A stretch of 10,764 nt of DNA from an uncultured Solobacterium sp. (GCA_937910655.1 CALEMV010000273.1:1-10764); one strand, 5' to 3'; positions 1-6,371 are shown, counted from the first letter of the stretch. A program made the numbers and translations. Notes: a model not told the origin generated them from the sequence alone.

Positions 1-1327
1 TATTCGCTGTACCCACGATACCGAATTTATCATCAGCCACCATATTCTTGGCATGGTTGAAACCTGGTGTGTACTCATAGATTTTAACACCGTTTGAAAT
101 TAAATCGAAATAATGTCCACGGGTAATCTGGAATACAAGTTTTTTATCAGGAATATGTGGTGTTAAAATACGCACATCTACACCATTCTTCGCAGCCATC
201 TTCAGTGCAGTCTTCATTGACTCCGTTAGGATTAGGTAAGGTGCGTCGATATAGATATATTCCTTTGCATGTTGAATCATATTTAAATGCACATTTAACG
301 CAAATGGTTCTTCATCTGTAGGGGTATCGGAGTATGGTTGATAGAAACCCTTCGCATTTTCAGGATACTCATATAACAAATGATATTGCTCGTAATCGAT
401 ACTATCATTTGTACCACGCACATAGGTATACATCCCTAAAAACATACAAGTAAAGGACCATACTGCATCCCCTTCAATCATGATGGCACTATCTTTCCAA
501 TAACCAAAACGACGATGTCGATTGATGTATTCATCCGAGATATTCACGCCACCTGTAAAGGCAACACGATTATCTACCACCGTAATCTTACGGTGGTCAC
601 GATTATTCATTAAGGCTGCTAGAGATGGACGAATCTTATTGAAACGATACGTTTCAATCCCACGTTTTTGAAGTTGTTTATCAAAGTGAATTGGGATATC
701 CAAGGCTCCAAAGTCATCATAGATCATGATAACTTTGACACCCTGTTGAACCTTTTCCTCAAGTAACGCAACTAAATCATCTAACATCCAACCTTGATTA
801 ATAATGAAATATTCCAAGAAGATAAAATGCTTTGCGCTAGAAAGCTCTTTTTTAAATACTGGATACCATTCTTCACCACTCTTGAAATAGGTGCTTGTTG
901 TGTGTTCATAAACTGGAAATCCACCACCGCGAATCCCATAACGGAAGATCTGTTTTGCGTCTTCATCGTGGATATCATCAAGTATCGATTCATCTGGTTT
1001 GATTAGATCTGAAAGGGAACGTGTTGCACGTACGGTTCCATGATGTAGTTTTTTCGGCACCTTACGGTTTCCTGTAATCAGATAAAGTGGAACCCCAATC
1101 ACTGGTGCAGCTAATACCAATAATAACCAACCAATCTTATACGATGGATCGTTTCTTCGATTGATAATATAGATTGCGATAATCAGCGCTAAGATATCAA
1201 GCACTGGCATTGCAGTTCCATAAGTTGTAGAACCATAAAACAGTATTACAAAAAATCCCAACTGTAATAGGAGCAGTGGAATCACTACCATTAATCGACC
1301 TGTCAGTATTCGCCATAATTTCTTCAT
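1..1327 (-). CDS. cls: Cardiolipin synthase (phospholipase D superfamily), 3' end outside the window
   Basis: Integral membrane enzyme that condenses two phosphatidylglycerol molecules into cardiolipin and glycerol. The 442 codons present show an N-terminal membrane region (hydrophobic stretches near residues 11-32, 41-56 and 66-84, the last in a PLDc_N-like PSYKIGW...P..G..LYLITGN context). Two PLD HKD motifs follow: HRKITVVD (H245, K247, D252, then FTGGVNISDEY) and HAKNMVAD (H425, K427, D432, then GIVGTAN). Having both motifs is the hallmark of bacterial Cls. The family is usually about 480-510 residues, so some 40-60 residues are missing past position 1. The start is the only possible one: an in-frame TGA lies at 1340-1342, five codons upstream of the ATG. 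It is the last gene of a glycosyltransferase-acetyltransferase-cls run, 36 bases after the acetyltransferase stop. Its Shine-Dalgarno is unusually far (16 bases) and a promoter sits in the gap (separate entries). Confidence 0.95.
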   Translation of the reverse strand, partial: MKKLWRILTGRLMVVIPLLLLQLGFFVILFYGSTTYGTAMPVLDILALIIAIYIINRRNDPSYKIGWLLLVLAAPVIGVPLYLITGNRKVPKKLHHGTVRATRSLSDLIKPDESILDDIHDEDAKQIFRYGIRGGGFPVYEHTTSTYFKSGEEWYPVFKKELSSAKHFIFLEYFIINQGWMLDDLVALLEEKVQQGVKVIMIYDDFGALDIPIHFDKQLQKRGIETYRFNKIRPSLAALMNNRDHRKITVVDNRVAFTGGVNISDEYINRHRRFGYWKDSAIMIEGDAVWSFTCMFLGMYTYVRGTNDSIDYEQYHLLYEYPENAKGFYQPYSDTPTDEEPFALNVHLNMIQHAKEYIYIDAPYLILTESMKTALKMAAKNGVDVRILTPHIPDKKLVFQITRGHYFDLISNGVKIYEYTPGFNHAKNMVADDKFGIVGTAN

Positions 1328-1333
1328 AAAAGT

Positions 1334-1342
1334 ATTATATCA
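1334..1342 (-). promoter_or_regulatory. Extended -10 promoter just before cls
   Basis: On the minus strand this reads TGATATAAT, a perfect TGn extended -10 element with consensus TATAAT at 1334-1339. Six bases separate it from the A of the cls ATG at 1327, so the usual start distance puts transcription on or next to the start codon. No good -35 is present, which is normal for extended -10 promoters. That it works is inferred. Confidence 0.5.
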
Positions 1343-1343
1343 A

Positions 1344-1350
1344 ACTCCTT
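1344..1350 (-). promoter_or_regulatory. Distant Shine-Dalgarno of cls
   Basis: AAGGAGT on the minus strand is a strong Shine-Dalgarno match but lies 16 bases before the cls ATG, against the usual 5-10. No in-frame start codon lies nearer to it. It may serve messages read through from the acetyltransferase gene, although the spacing is poor. Confidence 0.5.
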
Positions 1351-1356
1351 TTCATT

Positions 1357-1369
1357 CTCTAAATTAGAG
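1357..1369. repeat. Inverted repeat CTCTAA-A-TTAGAG, candidate operator
   Basis: Perfect 6-1-6 inverted repeat spanning the acetyltransferase stop codon (1364-1366). It occupies the place where the -35 region of the cls extended -10 promoter would be. No T-tract follows, so it is not a terminator. An operator role is inferred from position only. Confidence 0.4.
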
Positions 1370-1807
1370 TGTCAATAAATAGATATTCTTAACTTTCTCT
1401 CCACGTCGATACAGCCAATGATGTTTGGGAACATTCACTGTCTGTAGTAGTTCTGCGTGTAGAGATTGTATTGTCTTATCACTTGCGATATTGTCTGGTG
1501 AACATGTAATAATCACATTGTGAAAATGATACTCTTCTTTTGCGATTTGAAGTAACAATTGGCATGCATGATAGGCATAATGGTTTCCACGAAATTCATC
1601 ATAGATTCGATAACCTATATTTCCTGCATAGTATAATTCTTCATCCATGCCAAAGCGTAAATCACATTCACCAATACACTCATAATCTCCATGACGATAA
1701 ATGCTATAAACAATCGACTTTGGTGAACGATTAAAAAATGAAACTGGAATCACTTCCCGAATCCTCAAATCGACACTATCCGATTCATATAGCTGTTTCT
1801 TTATCAT
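1364..1807 (-). CDS. GNAT-family N-acetyltransferase
   Basis: A 147-residue protein of the GNAT (acetyl-CoA-dependent acetyltransferase) fold; the substrate cannot be told from sequence. Visible GNAT marks are the beta-strand run IGECDLRFG (45-53), GNIGYRIYDEFRGNHYA (62-78), whose R73-G74-N75 region corresponds to the acetyl-CoA pyrophosphate loop, the helix ACQLLLQIAKEE, and TCSPDNIAS (101-109), where N106 is typical of the family's motif B. The tail, VPKHHWLYRRGEK with a final hydrophobic strand, is seen in a Bacillota subgroup of small GNATs. The start follows an AGGAAA ribosome site with 6-base spacing that overlaps the TAG stop of the glycosyltransferase gene, leaving only 10 bases between the two genes, so they are almost surely co-transcribed and may be translationally coupled. 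cls follows. Linkage to two membrane-lipid enzymes does not reveal the acetyl acceptor. Confidence 0.85.
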   Translation of the reverse strand: MIKKQLYESDSVDLRIREVIPVSFFNRSPKSIVYSIYRHGDYECIGECDLRFGMDEELYYAGNIGYRIYDEFRGNHYAYHACQLLLQIAKEEYHFHNVIITCSPDNIASDKTIQSLHAELLQTVNVPKHHWLYRRGEKVKNIYLLTL

Positions 1808-1817
1808 TGCAGGTTTC

Positions 1818-2750
1818 CTATAGTTTTTCTTTTACGATATATACTGGACGATTCTTTACTTCCATATATGTCTTTGCTAGGTATTGGCCAATCACACCAA
1901 TGGACAATAGTTGTAGTCCAGATGCCAGTAATATAATACATACCAGTGATGGCCAACCAGCAGTTGGATCACCAAACATTAGCTTACGGATTACAACAAA
2001 TATAATCATCAAAAATGAAAGGACACAAAACAGCACCCCTACAAAGGACGACATCGATAAAAGTGCTGTGGAATATGCGGTTAGACCATCATATGCATAT
2101 CTCCATAACTGCCAAAATGACCACTTGGTTTGACCATATTTACGCTGTACATTCTCATATGCAACCCACTTTGTATTAAAACCAACCCAACTAAAGATTC
2201 CTTTCGAGAAACGATTCTTTTCTGTAACGGAAAGAACAGCTTCTACCACACGCGTATTCATAACACGATAGTCTCTTGCGCCATCCATTACTTTTGTCTG
2301 TGAGAAACAATTTAAGATTTTATAGAATAATTTCGCAAACCAAGAACGGATACGTGGTTCTCCTTTGCGTGCAGTACGTCTAGCAACGACTTGATCAGCA
2401 CCCGCAAAAATCTCATCAATCATCTGCGGTAGTAGTGTTGGTGGATCTTGTAAGTCTACATCCATAATTGCGACGAGGTTTCCTGAGGCATGTTGTAGAC
2501 CCGCATAGATTGCGGCTTCCTTGCCAAAGTTACGAGAAAATGAGAGGAGCTTTACGCGCTTATCCTTTTGATGTAAGTTCTTGATTTCTGTAACAGTTCC
2601 ATCTGTTGAACCATCATCTACGAAAATCAATTGATACATGATTGCATGTTTCAAAAAGTAAGCATCATTCTTACAAAATTCTTCATAGAAATATCTGATA
2701 TTTTCTTCTTCGTTATAACACGGAATAATTACAGTTAATAATTTCGGCAT
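1818..2750 (-). CDS. GtrB/DPM1-like polyprenyl-phosphate glycosyltransferase, GT2 family
   Basis: Membrane-anchored family 2 glycosyltransferase that most likely moves a sugar (typically glucose) from a nucleotide donor onto undecaprenyl phosphate at the inner membrane face, for later use in decorating envelope polymers. The catalytic domain shows VIIPCYNEEEN (8-18), VDDGSTDGT (44-52), FSRNFGKEAA (71-80) and the metal-binding MDVDLQDPP with D97 and D99. Then come RKYGQTKWS (203-211), typical of the GtrB/DPM1 group, two transmembrane helices (about 229-254 and 266-290) and a conserved end RPVYIV. The length of 310 is normal. The start has a GAGGGA ribosome site (2757-2762) at 6 bases. The gene is first in the glycosyltransferase-acetyltransferase-cls run. 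The usual flippase (GtrA-like) and polytopic GT-C transferase partners are not in the window. The donor sugar and final acceptor are unknown. Confidence 0.92.
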   Translation of the reverse strand: MPKLLTVIIPCYNEEENIRYFYEEFCKNDAYFLKHAIMYQLIFVDDGSTDGTVTEIKNLHQKDKRVKLLSFSRNFGKEAAIYAGLQHASGNLVAIMDVDLQDPPTLLPQMIDEIFAGADQVVARRTARKGEPRIRSWFAKLFYKILNCFSQTKVMDGARDYRVMNTRVVEAVLSVTEKNRFSKGIFSWVGFNTKWVAYENVQRKYGQTKWSFWQLWRYAYDGLTAYSTALLSMSSFVGVLFCVLSFLMIIFVVIRKLMFGDPTAGWPSLVCIILLASGLQLLSIGVIGQYLAKTYMEVKNRPVYIVKEKL

Positions 2751-2774
2751 AATACTTCCCTCATCTTTGCACTT

Positions 2775-2803
2775 AAAATAGCATAATCATCGCTACAGTT
2801 CAA
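2775..2803 (-). promoter_or_regulatory. Predicted promoter of the glycosyltransferase operon
   Basis: On the minus strand TTGAAC (2798-2803), a 17-base spacer and TATTTT (2775-2780). Both boxes match consensus at 4 of 6 positions with ideal spacing. It sits between the upstream terminator and the glycosyltransferase ribosome site, where a promoter is needed. Moderate support only. Confidence 0.4.
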
Positions 2804-2819
2804 TGTAGGATGATTCTTC

Positions 2820-2853
2820 AAAATAAAAAGGTTCAACCAAACGATCAAACCTT
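2820..2853 (-). terminator. Rho-independent terminator of the thioredoxin-like lipoprotein gene
   Basis: On the minus strand, arms at 2843-2853 (AAGGTTTGATC) and 2828-2838 (GGTTGAACCTT) form an 11-bp stem with three wobble pairs and a 4-base loop, followed by TTTTTATTTT. It begins eight bases past the lipoprotein stop codon. Confidence 0.75.
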
Positions 2854-2860
2854 CCTTGCA

Positions 2861-3472
2861 TTAGTCAGCGACTTCTTTCGCAATCTTGCGATAGATATCC
2901 TGTAATTCTTGTTTTTGTGCATCGGACAATTGTTTATCTGGATCATCCTTTGATAATTCAAAATCATCTAAAAGTGATACATGATAATCAACCAGCTTAC
3001 CATTCTTTACACCGATGACTGCTGGCACATAGAAGCCTTTTTCACCAGAAGAATTTACCTTTAATACTGGATCAATGTATTCCAGTAACTTCTTGTAGTC
3101 ATCTTTTTCAACTTTCGCAGAAGCGTCAACGTAATAAATTGTTAAGTTTAATTCCTTTGCGACTTCATTTAACTCTGGAACTGCACGGTTACACCAAGCA
3201 CATTCATCATATCCGTAATAAAGAATACCTGTTCCACCCTCTTCAAACATACGTAGAGACTCTTTCAATGTGATAAGTTGGAAATCTGCAACATCATTGC
3301 GAATCCACTTATAACCTTTCATATCTGCCTTTGTGGAATTTAATTTGATTGGATTTGTGATTGTGAGTGTATTTGAAGTTTCACTTGTAGATGTGTTCTT
3401 CTTACTCTCAGTTTTATTGAAGCAGCCTGCTAGTAATACGACCGCTAATAAGCATGTTAAGATTTTTTTCAT
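2861..3472 (-). CDS. Thioredoxin-fold lipoprotein with CAWC active site
   Basis: A 203-residue exported lipoprotein. MKKILTCLLAVVLLAGC is a lipoprotein signal with lipobox LAGC (Cys17), followed by a polar Ser/Thr/Lys linker to about residue 47. The thioredoxin-like domain shows ILYYGYDECAWCNRAVPEL, with the redox pair C91-A-W-C94 on the first helix, YYVDAS on the next strand, and FYVPAVIGVKNGKLV, carrying the expected cis-proline and the final strands. It probably acts as a thiol-disulfide oxidoreductase on the outer face of the membrane; thioredoxin-like accessory proteins of the bacteriocin-transport type have a similar layout. An in-frame ATG 17 codons upstream (3523) was not used, because the signal peptide begins at 3472, AGAGG stands 6 bases before it, and the promoter's predicted start lies downstream of 3523. 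It is monocistronic, with its own promoter and terminator. No partner such as CcdA/DsbD is in view, so the reducing source and substrates are unknown. Confidence 0.88.
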   Translation of the reverse strand: MKKILTCLLAVVLLAGCFNKTESKKNTSTSETSNTLTITNPIKLNSTKADMKGYKWIRNDVADFQLITLKESLRMFEEGGTGILYYGYDECAWCNRAVPELNEVAKELNLTIYYVDASAKVEKDDYKKLLEYIDPVLKVNSSGEKGFYVPAVIGVKNGKLVDYHVSLLDDFELSKDDPDKQLSDAQKQELQDIYRKIAKEVAD

Positions 3473-3497
3473 CTTGTACCTCTTTTCTTTGCGTTTT

Positions 3498-3506
3498 AGT
3501 ATAGCA
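3498..3506 (-). promoter_or_regulatory. Extended -10 promoter of the thioredoxin-like lipoprotein gene
   Basis: The minus strand reads TGCTATACT: a TGn extension plus TATACT (5 of 6 to consensus) at 3498-3503. The predicted start is near 3491, about 19 bases before the ATG at 3472, leaving room for AGAGGT at 3478-3483. No clear -35 is present at correct spacing. Confidence 0.55.
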
Positions 3507-3519
3507 CAATTTTGAAAAC

Positions 3520-4440
3520 TCAATCTATTTTTCTTACTTCAACAGAATGGGAAAAAGATTCAATCTTTTCACGTGTAGCCATACCCTTAGAGTATGCTGT
3601 CGCAGAACCGCAAGATGCCCCAAAGCGGAAGCTATCAACGATATTTCTGGAACGGTTATATTCCATCAAGAATCCCGCAACGAGAGAATCTCCAGTTCCT
3701 ACTGTATTTACAATCGTTGTTGGATCTAATACATCACACTGGAAAGTGCCTTCCTTACAAGCAAGTACTGCATTTCCATCCGTATCTAAAACCATAACAT
3801 TTTCTACACCTTGTGCATGTAATTCTTTCGCTGCACGGCTCATATCATCGACTGTTTCAACAGGATAGGATACAAGTTCTTTTACTTCTTCCTTTGTTGT
3901 CTTCAATAAGAAAATCTCTGTTGATAACATACTCCTTACAAGCTGAGCATCTGTATCCAATACAACCTTGATGCCATCTGCCTGCAACTTCTTTAAGATA
4001 GATACCATATGTTCAACGGTATAAGATGGTGTATTTCCAGCCAATACAAGAACATCATTTTCATATAGAGTATTTAGTTTTCCCGCAAGATTATCTAAAT
4101 CTTTATCTTGAATATACGGACCACATGCATTCATGTTTGTGTCAGTTGTAGAATTACACTTTACATTGATACGTGTATTTCCATCAATATAAGAGAAGTT
4201 AGGACGAATATCCTGATATTTCGTTAATAAACGTATATAGAAATCTTTTGTAAATCCACCAAGGAAACCAAATGCACGTGATGGAACACCTAAGTTGCTT
4301 AAAACAATAGAAATATTGATACCCTTACCACCCGCTTCATAGTATTCCAAATCAGAACGATTTGTTTTACCTGCTTCAAGCGGTTCTGAAAACTCCATGT
4401 AATAATCTAACGAAGGATTAATTGTACATGTACAAATCAT
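3520..4440 (-). CDS. PfkB-family sugar-phosphate kinase, 1-phosphofructokinase/tagatose-6-phosphate kinase-like
   Basis: Cytoplasmic ATP-dependent kinase of the ribokinase/PfkB superfamily, closest in layout to FruK and LacC, which make fructose-1,6-bisphosphate or tagatose-1,6-bisphosphate. Evidence: NPSLD near the N-terminus (D12), the first PfkB signature EAGGKGINISIVLSNLG (35-51), and the second signature NTVGTGDSLVAGFL (245-258) with catalytic base D251. The length of 306 is typical. Several usually constant sites are changed: the strand normally reading SGSLP reads AGNTP (134-138), the KPN..E block reads KTTKEE (180-185), and the SLG.DGA strand reads VLDTDGNA. The protein may therefore act on another sugar phosphate, or be less active. 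The start lies one base after the peptidase T stop, with AGAGGTG (4445-4451) inside the pepT end, so the two are translationally coupled. No fructose PTS or DeoR-type regulator is adjacent. fruK is a reasonable guess, not a firm name. Confidence 0.8.
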   Translation of the reverse strand: MICTCTINPSLDYYMEFSEPLEAGKTNRSDLEYYEAGGKGINISIVLSNLGVPSRAFGFLGGFTKDFYIRLLTKYQDIRPNFSYIDGNTRINVKCNSTTDTNMNACGPYIQDKDLDNLAGKLNTLYENDVLVLAGNTPSYTVEHMVSILKKLQADGIKVVLDTDAQLVRSMLSTEIFLLKTTKEEVKELVSYPVETVDDMSRAAKELHAQGVENVMVLDTDGNAVLACKEGTFQCDVLDPTTIVNTVGTGDSLVAGFLMEYNRSRNIVDSFRFGASCGSATAYSKGMATREKIESFSHSVEVRKID

Positions 4441-4441
4441 A

Positions 4442-5662
4442 TTACACCTCTGCTACGTTCTGAATAATCTTCAAGATTACTTGTACAGATAATTCTAATT
4501 CATCGATGACACAATATTCGAAGCGACCATGGAAGTTTCCACCACCACAACCAATATTAGGACATGGTAGTCCCATGAAGGAAAGTTGCGCACCATCAGT
4601 TCCACCACGGATTGGTTCTTGTAGAATATGAATTCCTAACTCTTCCATGGACTTCTTCGCAACGATAACTGCAGTTGGATCTTTATCCAACACTTCCTTC
4701 ATATTGCGATAGCTATCCTTGATTTCAATCGTTACAGTACCTTCACCATACTTCGTATTGATGAATTCAGCAGCCTTTAACATCAACTCTTTCTTCGCTG
4801 TTAACTTTTGATAATCGTGGTCTCGAATGATATATTCAAGCTCTGCACTTTCTACATCACCTTTCATATTATGAAGATGAATAAAACCTTCCCATAACTC
4901 TGTGTGTTCAGGTACTGCATGTGCAGGCATCATTGTTTGATATTCACATGCAAGCTTTGCCGCATTAATCATACGATTCTTTGCGGAACCTGGGTGAATG
5001 GAACGTCCACTGAAATGTAGTACTGCAGATGCCGCATTAAAGGTTTCATCTGATAGTTCACGTACAGTTCCACCATCCATTGTGTAGGCAAACTTCGCAC
5101 CAAACTTCTCTACATCAAAGAAGCGTGGACCATTGCCGATTTCTTCATCTGGTGTAAAACCAATCGCAATCTCACCATGCTTTACTTCGGGATGATCATG
5201 CAAGTATACAAGAGCTTCCATGATGGATGTAATACCAGCCTTATCATCTGCACCAAGTAATGTATTACCATCTGTTACCATCAAACGCTTACCCTTGAAC
5301 TCTTTCATCCATGGGAAACGTTCCATGGATAATGTCACATCTTTATTCAAGGCAATATCCTTACCATCAAAGTTTTCGATGATACGCGGATTGACGCCAG
5401 TACCACTAAAATCAGGCGCTGTATCCATGTGTGCAATAAAGCCTACTGTTTCAACCTTTTTATCTAAGTTTGATGGTAGCTTTGCGTAAACATAACAATG
5501 TTCATCTACCGATACATCTTGTAAACCTAATTCTTTTAATTCCTCAACGAGTAGATTTGCTAAATCGAATTGTTTCTTTGAGGAAGGTGTTTCTTGTTCA
5601 TTTGCAGGATCTGATTGTGTATCAATCTTGCAATAACGTATTAATCTTTCTGCTGCGCTCAT
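4442..5662 (-). CDS. pepT: Peptidase T (tripeptide aminopeptidase, M20B)
   Basis: Cytoplasmic di-zinc aminopeptidase that removes the N-terminal residue from tripeptides, finishing the breakdown of imported peptides. With the chosen start the protein has 406 residues, the normal PepT length, and its metal-site residues fall at nearly the same numbers as I recall for the E. coli enzyme: H78 and D80 in IAHMDTAPD, D140 in LLGADDKAG, E173/E174 in FTPDEEIGNG, D196 in YTMDGGTV and H378 in GGGNFHGRFEY. The dimerisation lid includes SGRSIHPGSAKNRMINAA. The start is at 5662 because AGGAGT stands 6 bases upstream and the protein then begins MSAAERLIRYCKIDTQSD; an in-frame ATG at 5713 would overlap the upstream gene and add 17 unconserved residues. 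The upstream stop TAG forms part of this ribosome site. It is the middle gene of a DJ-1-pepT-kinase operon. Confidence 0.96.
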   Translation of the reverse strand: MSAAERLIRYCKIDTQSDPANEQETPSSKKQFDLANLLVEELKELGLQDVSVDEHCYVYAKLPSNLDKKVETVGFIAHMDTAPDFSGTGVNPRIIENFDGKDIALNKDVTLSMERFPWMKEFKGKRLMVTDGNTLLGADDKAGITSIMEALVYLHDHPEVKHGEIAIGFTPDEEIGNGPRFFDVEKFGAKFAYTMDGGTVRELSDETFNAASAVLHFSGRSIHPGSAKNRMINAAKLACEYQTMMPAHAVPEHTELWEGFIHLHNMKGDVESAELEYIIRDHDYQKLTAKKELMLKAAEFINTKYGEGTVTIEIKDSYRNMKEVLDKDPTAVIVAKKSMEELGIHILQEPIRGGTDGAQLSFMGLPCPNIGCGGGNFHGRFEYCVIDELELSVQVILKIIQNVAEV

Positions 5663-5668
5663 ATTCTT

Positions 5669-5675
5669 ACTCCTA
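5669..5675 (-). promoter_or_regulatory. pepT ribosome binding site fused to the preceding stop codon
   Basis: The minus strand reads TAGGAGT. TAG (5673-5675) ends the DJ-1 gene, while AGGAGT is the Shine-Dalgarno for pepT 6 bases before its ATG. Terminating ribosomes are thus placed on the next initiation site. Confidence 0.75.
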
Positions 5676-6236
5676 TTCTGATTGTAAGAATGAGTGTTCA
5701 TACTGAATCCCATTCTTTACATTTTCTAATGTTTGTTTATCACATAGTGTTTCAATGATTTTTAATGCAAAATCAATCGTCGCACCCATACCACGACCTG
5801 TAATCAAATTGCCATCTTTCACAGCCAATACTTGTTGGTATTCACCGTTAAAGCTTGGTTCATCAAAAGTTGGATAACAAGTATACTTTCTATCTTTTAA
5901 TAAACCACGATGACCTAAAATTGATGGTGCTGCACAGATTGCACAGGATAACTTTCCTGCTTTAAAGTGTGTTTCATATAAATCAACGAGTTTCTGATTG
6001 TTTTCAAGATTTTGTGTACCTAATTTTCCACCCGGGAAAATCATAACATCATATTCATTTTGAAACTCGCTAAACAGTTTATCAGCCTGAATCTTCACTT
6101 GATGAGATGTTGTAACTGTCAGTGTCTCATTCATCGAAATCATATCAATGATTAAACCTGCACGGCGTAATAAATCAACTGTTACCAGTCCCTCACAGGT
6201 CTCAAATCCATCTGCCATAAAAATTGCACATTTCAT
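5673..6236 (-). CDS. DJ-1/PfpI family protein (ThiJ/YajL-like)
   Basis: A 187-residue protein of the DJ-1/PfpI superfamily. Members include glutathione-independent glyoxalases, chaperones and oxidative-stress proteins, and the activity of this one cannot be fixed from sequence. It has the DJ-1 N-terminus, FMADGFETCEGLVTVDLLRRAG, with E15 matching the conserved glutamate (Glu18 in human DJ-1), the strand VMIFPGG (64-70), and the nucleophile elbow LSCAICAAPSILG with reactive C101. The position of DJ-1 His126 is taken by tyrosine in YTCYP, common in bacterial members. RGMGATIDFALKIIE is the conserved C-terminal helix. The start at 6236 has AGGAGA at 7 bases; an in-frame ATG at 6299 adds 21 residues outside the fold and starts upstream of the predicted -10 box. 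It is the first gene of an operon with pepT and a PfkB kinase. A role in clearing reactive carbonyls from sugar metabolism is possible but unproven. Confidence 0.9.
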   Translation of the reverse strand: MKCAIFMADGFETCEGLVTVDLLRRAGLIIDMISMNETLTVTTSHQVKIQADKLFSEFQNEYDVMIFPGGKLGTQNLENNQKLVDLYETHFKAGKLSCAICAAPSILGHRGLLKDRKYTCYPTFDEPSFNGEYQQVLAVKDGNLITGRGMGATIDFALKIIETLCDKQTLENVKNGIQYEHSFLQSE

Positions 6237-6284
6237 TTCAATATCTCCTATCAATTCGTTGTTTCTTTTTAACTTATGATAAAT

Positions 6285-6290
6285 ATTATA
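6285..6290 (-). promoter_or_regulatory. -10 box of the DJ-1-pepT-kinase operon
   Basis: TATAAT on the minus strand, about 50 bases before the DJ-1 start. No convincing -35 lies at 16-18 bases. The 13-base inverted repeat at 6298-6310 falls between the -10 and the place of the -35. Confidence 0.45.
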
Positions 6291-6297
6291 CACCTTC

Positions 6298-6310
6298 AAG
6301 GCTTCGCCTT
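6298..6310. repeat. Inverted repeat AAGGC-TTC-GCCTT within the promoter region
   Basis: Perfect 5-bp arms with a 3-base centre. It lies upstream of the -10 box at 6285-6290 and reaches the -35 position, so a repressor site is possible. It lacks a T-tract on either strand, so it does not look like a terminator. Confidence 0.35.
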
Positions 6311-6347
6311 ATCATTTATACTCTATTTTATATATGTTTGTAGCATA

Positions 6348-6369
6348 GAAAAACCGCAGTATCTGCGGT
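6348..6369 (-). terminator. Rho-independent terminator of the uracil-DNA glycosylase-like gene
   Basis: A 7-bp stem, ACCGCAG with CTGCGGT around a 3-base loop (6353-6359 and 6363-6369), followed on the minus strand by TTTTT. It starts two bases after the stop codon and separates this gene from the DJ-1 operon. Confidence 0.88.
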
Positions 6370-6371
6370 AT

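Noticed and set aside
1370..1375. Perfect TTGACA on the minus strand before cls
   Set aside because: The nearest TATAAT is 30 bases away and no -10-like sequence lies 15-19 bases downstream, so it is not counted as a -35.
1738..2133. 131-codon open frame on the plus strand
   Set aside because: It lies opposite the glycosyltransferase and GNAT genes, which both have clear family motifs.
3473..3523. Upstream in-frame ATG of the thioredoxin-like lipoprotein
   Set aside because: It adds 17 polar residues ahead of a clear lipoprotein signal and lies upstream of the predicted transcription start.
5663..5713. Longer pepT start
   Set aside because: It overlaps the DJ-1 coding end, lacks a ribosome site as good as AGGAGT before 5662, and gives a protein longer than usual for PepT.
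6237..6299. Longer DJ-1 start
   Set aside because: The start codon lies upstream of the likely -10 box (6285-6290) and adds residues not seen in DJ-1 proteins; AGGAGA favours 6236.
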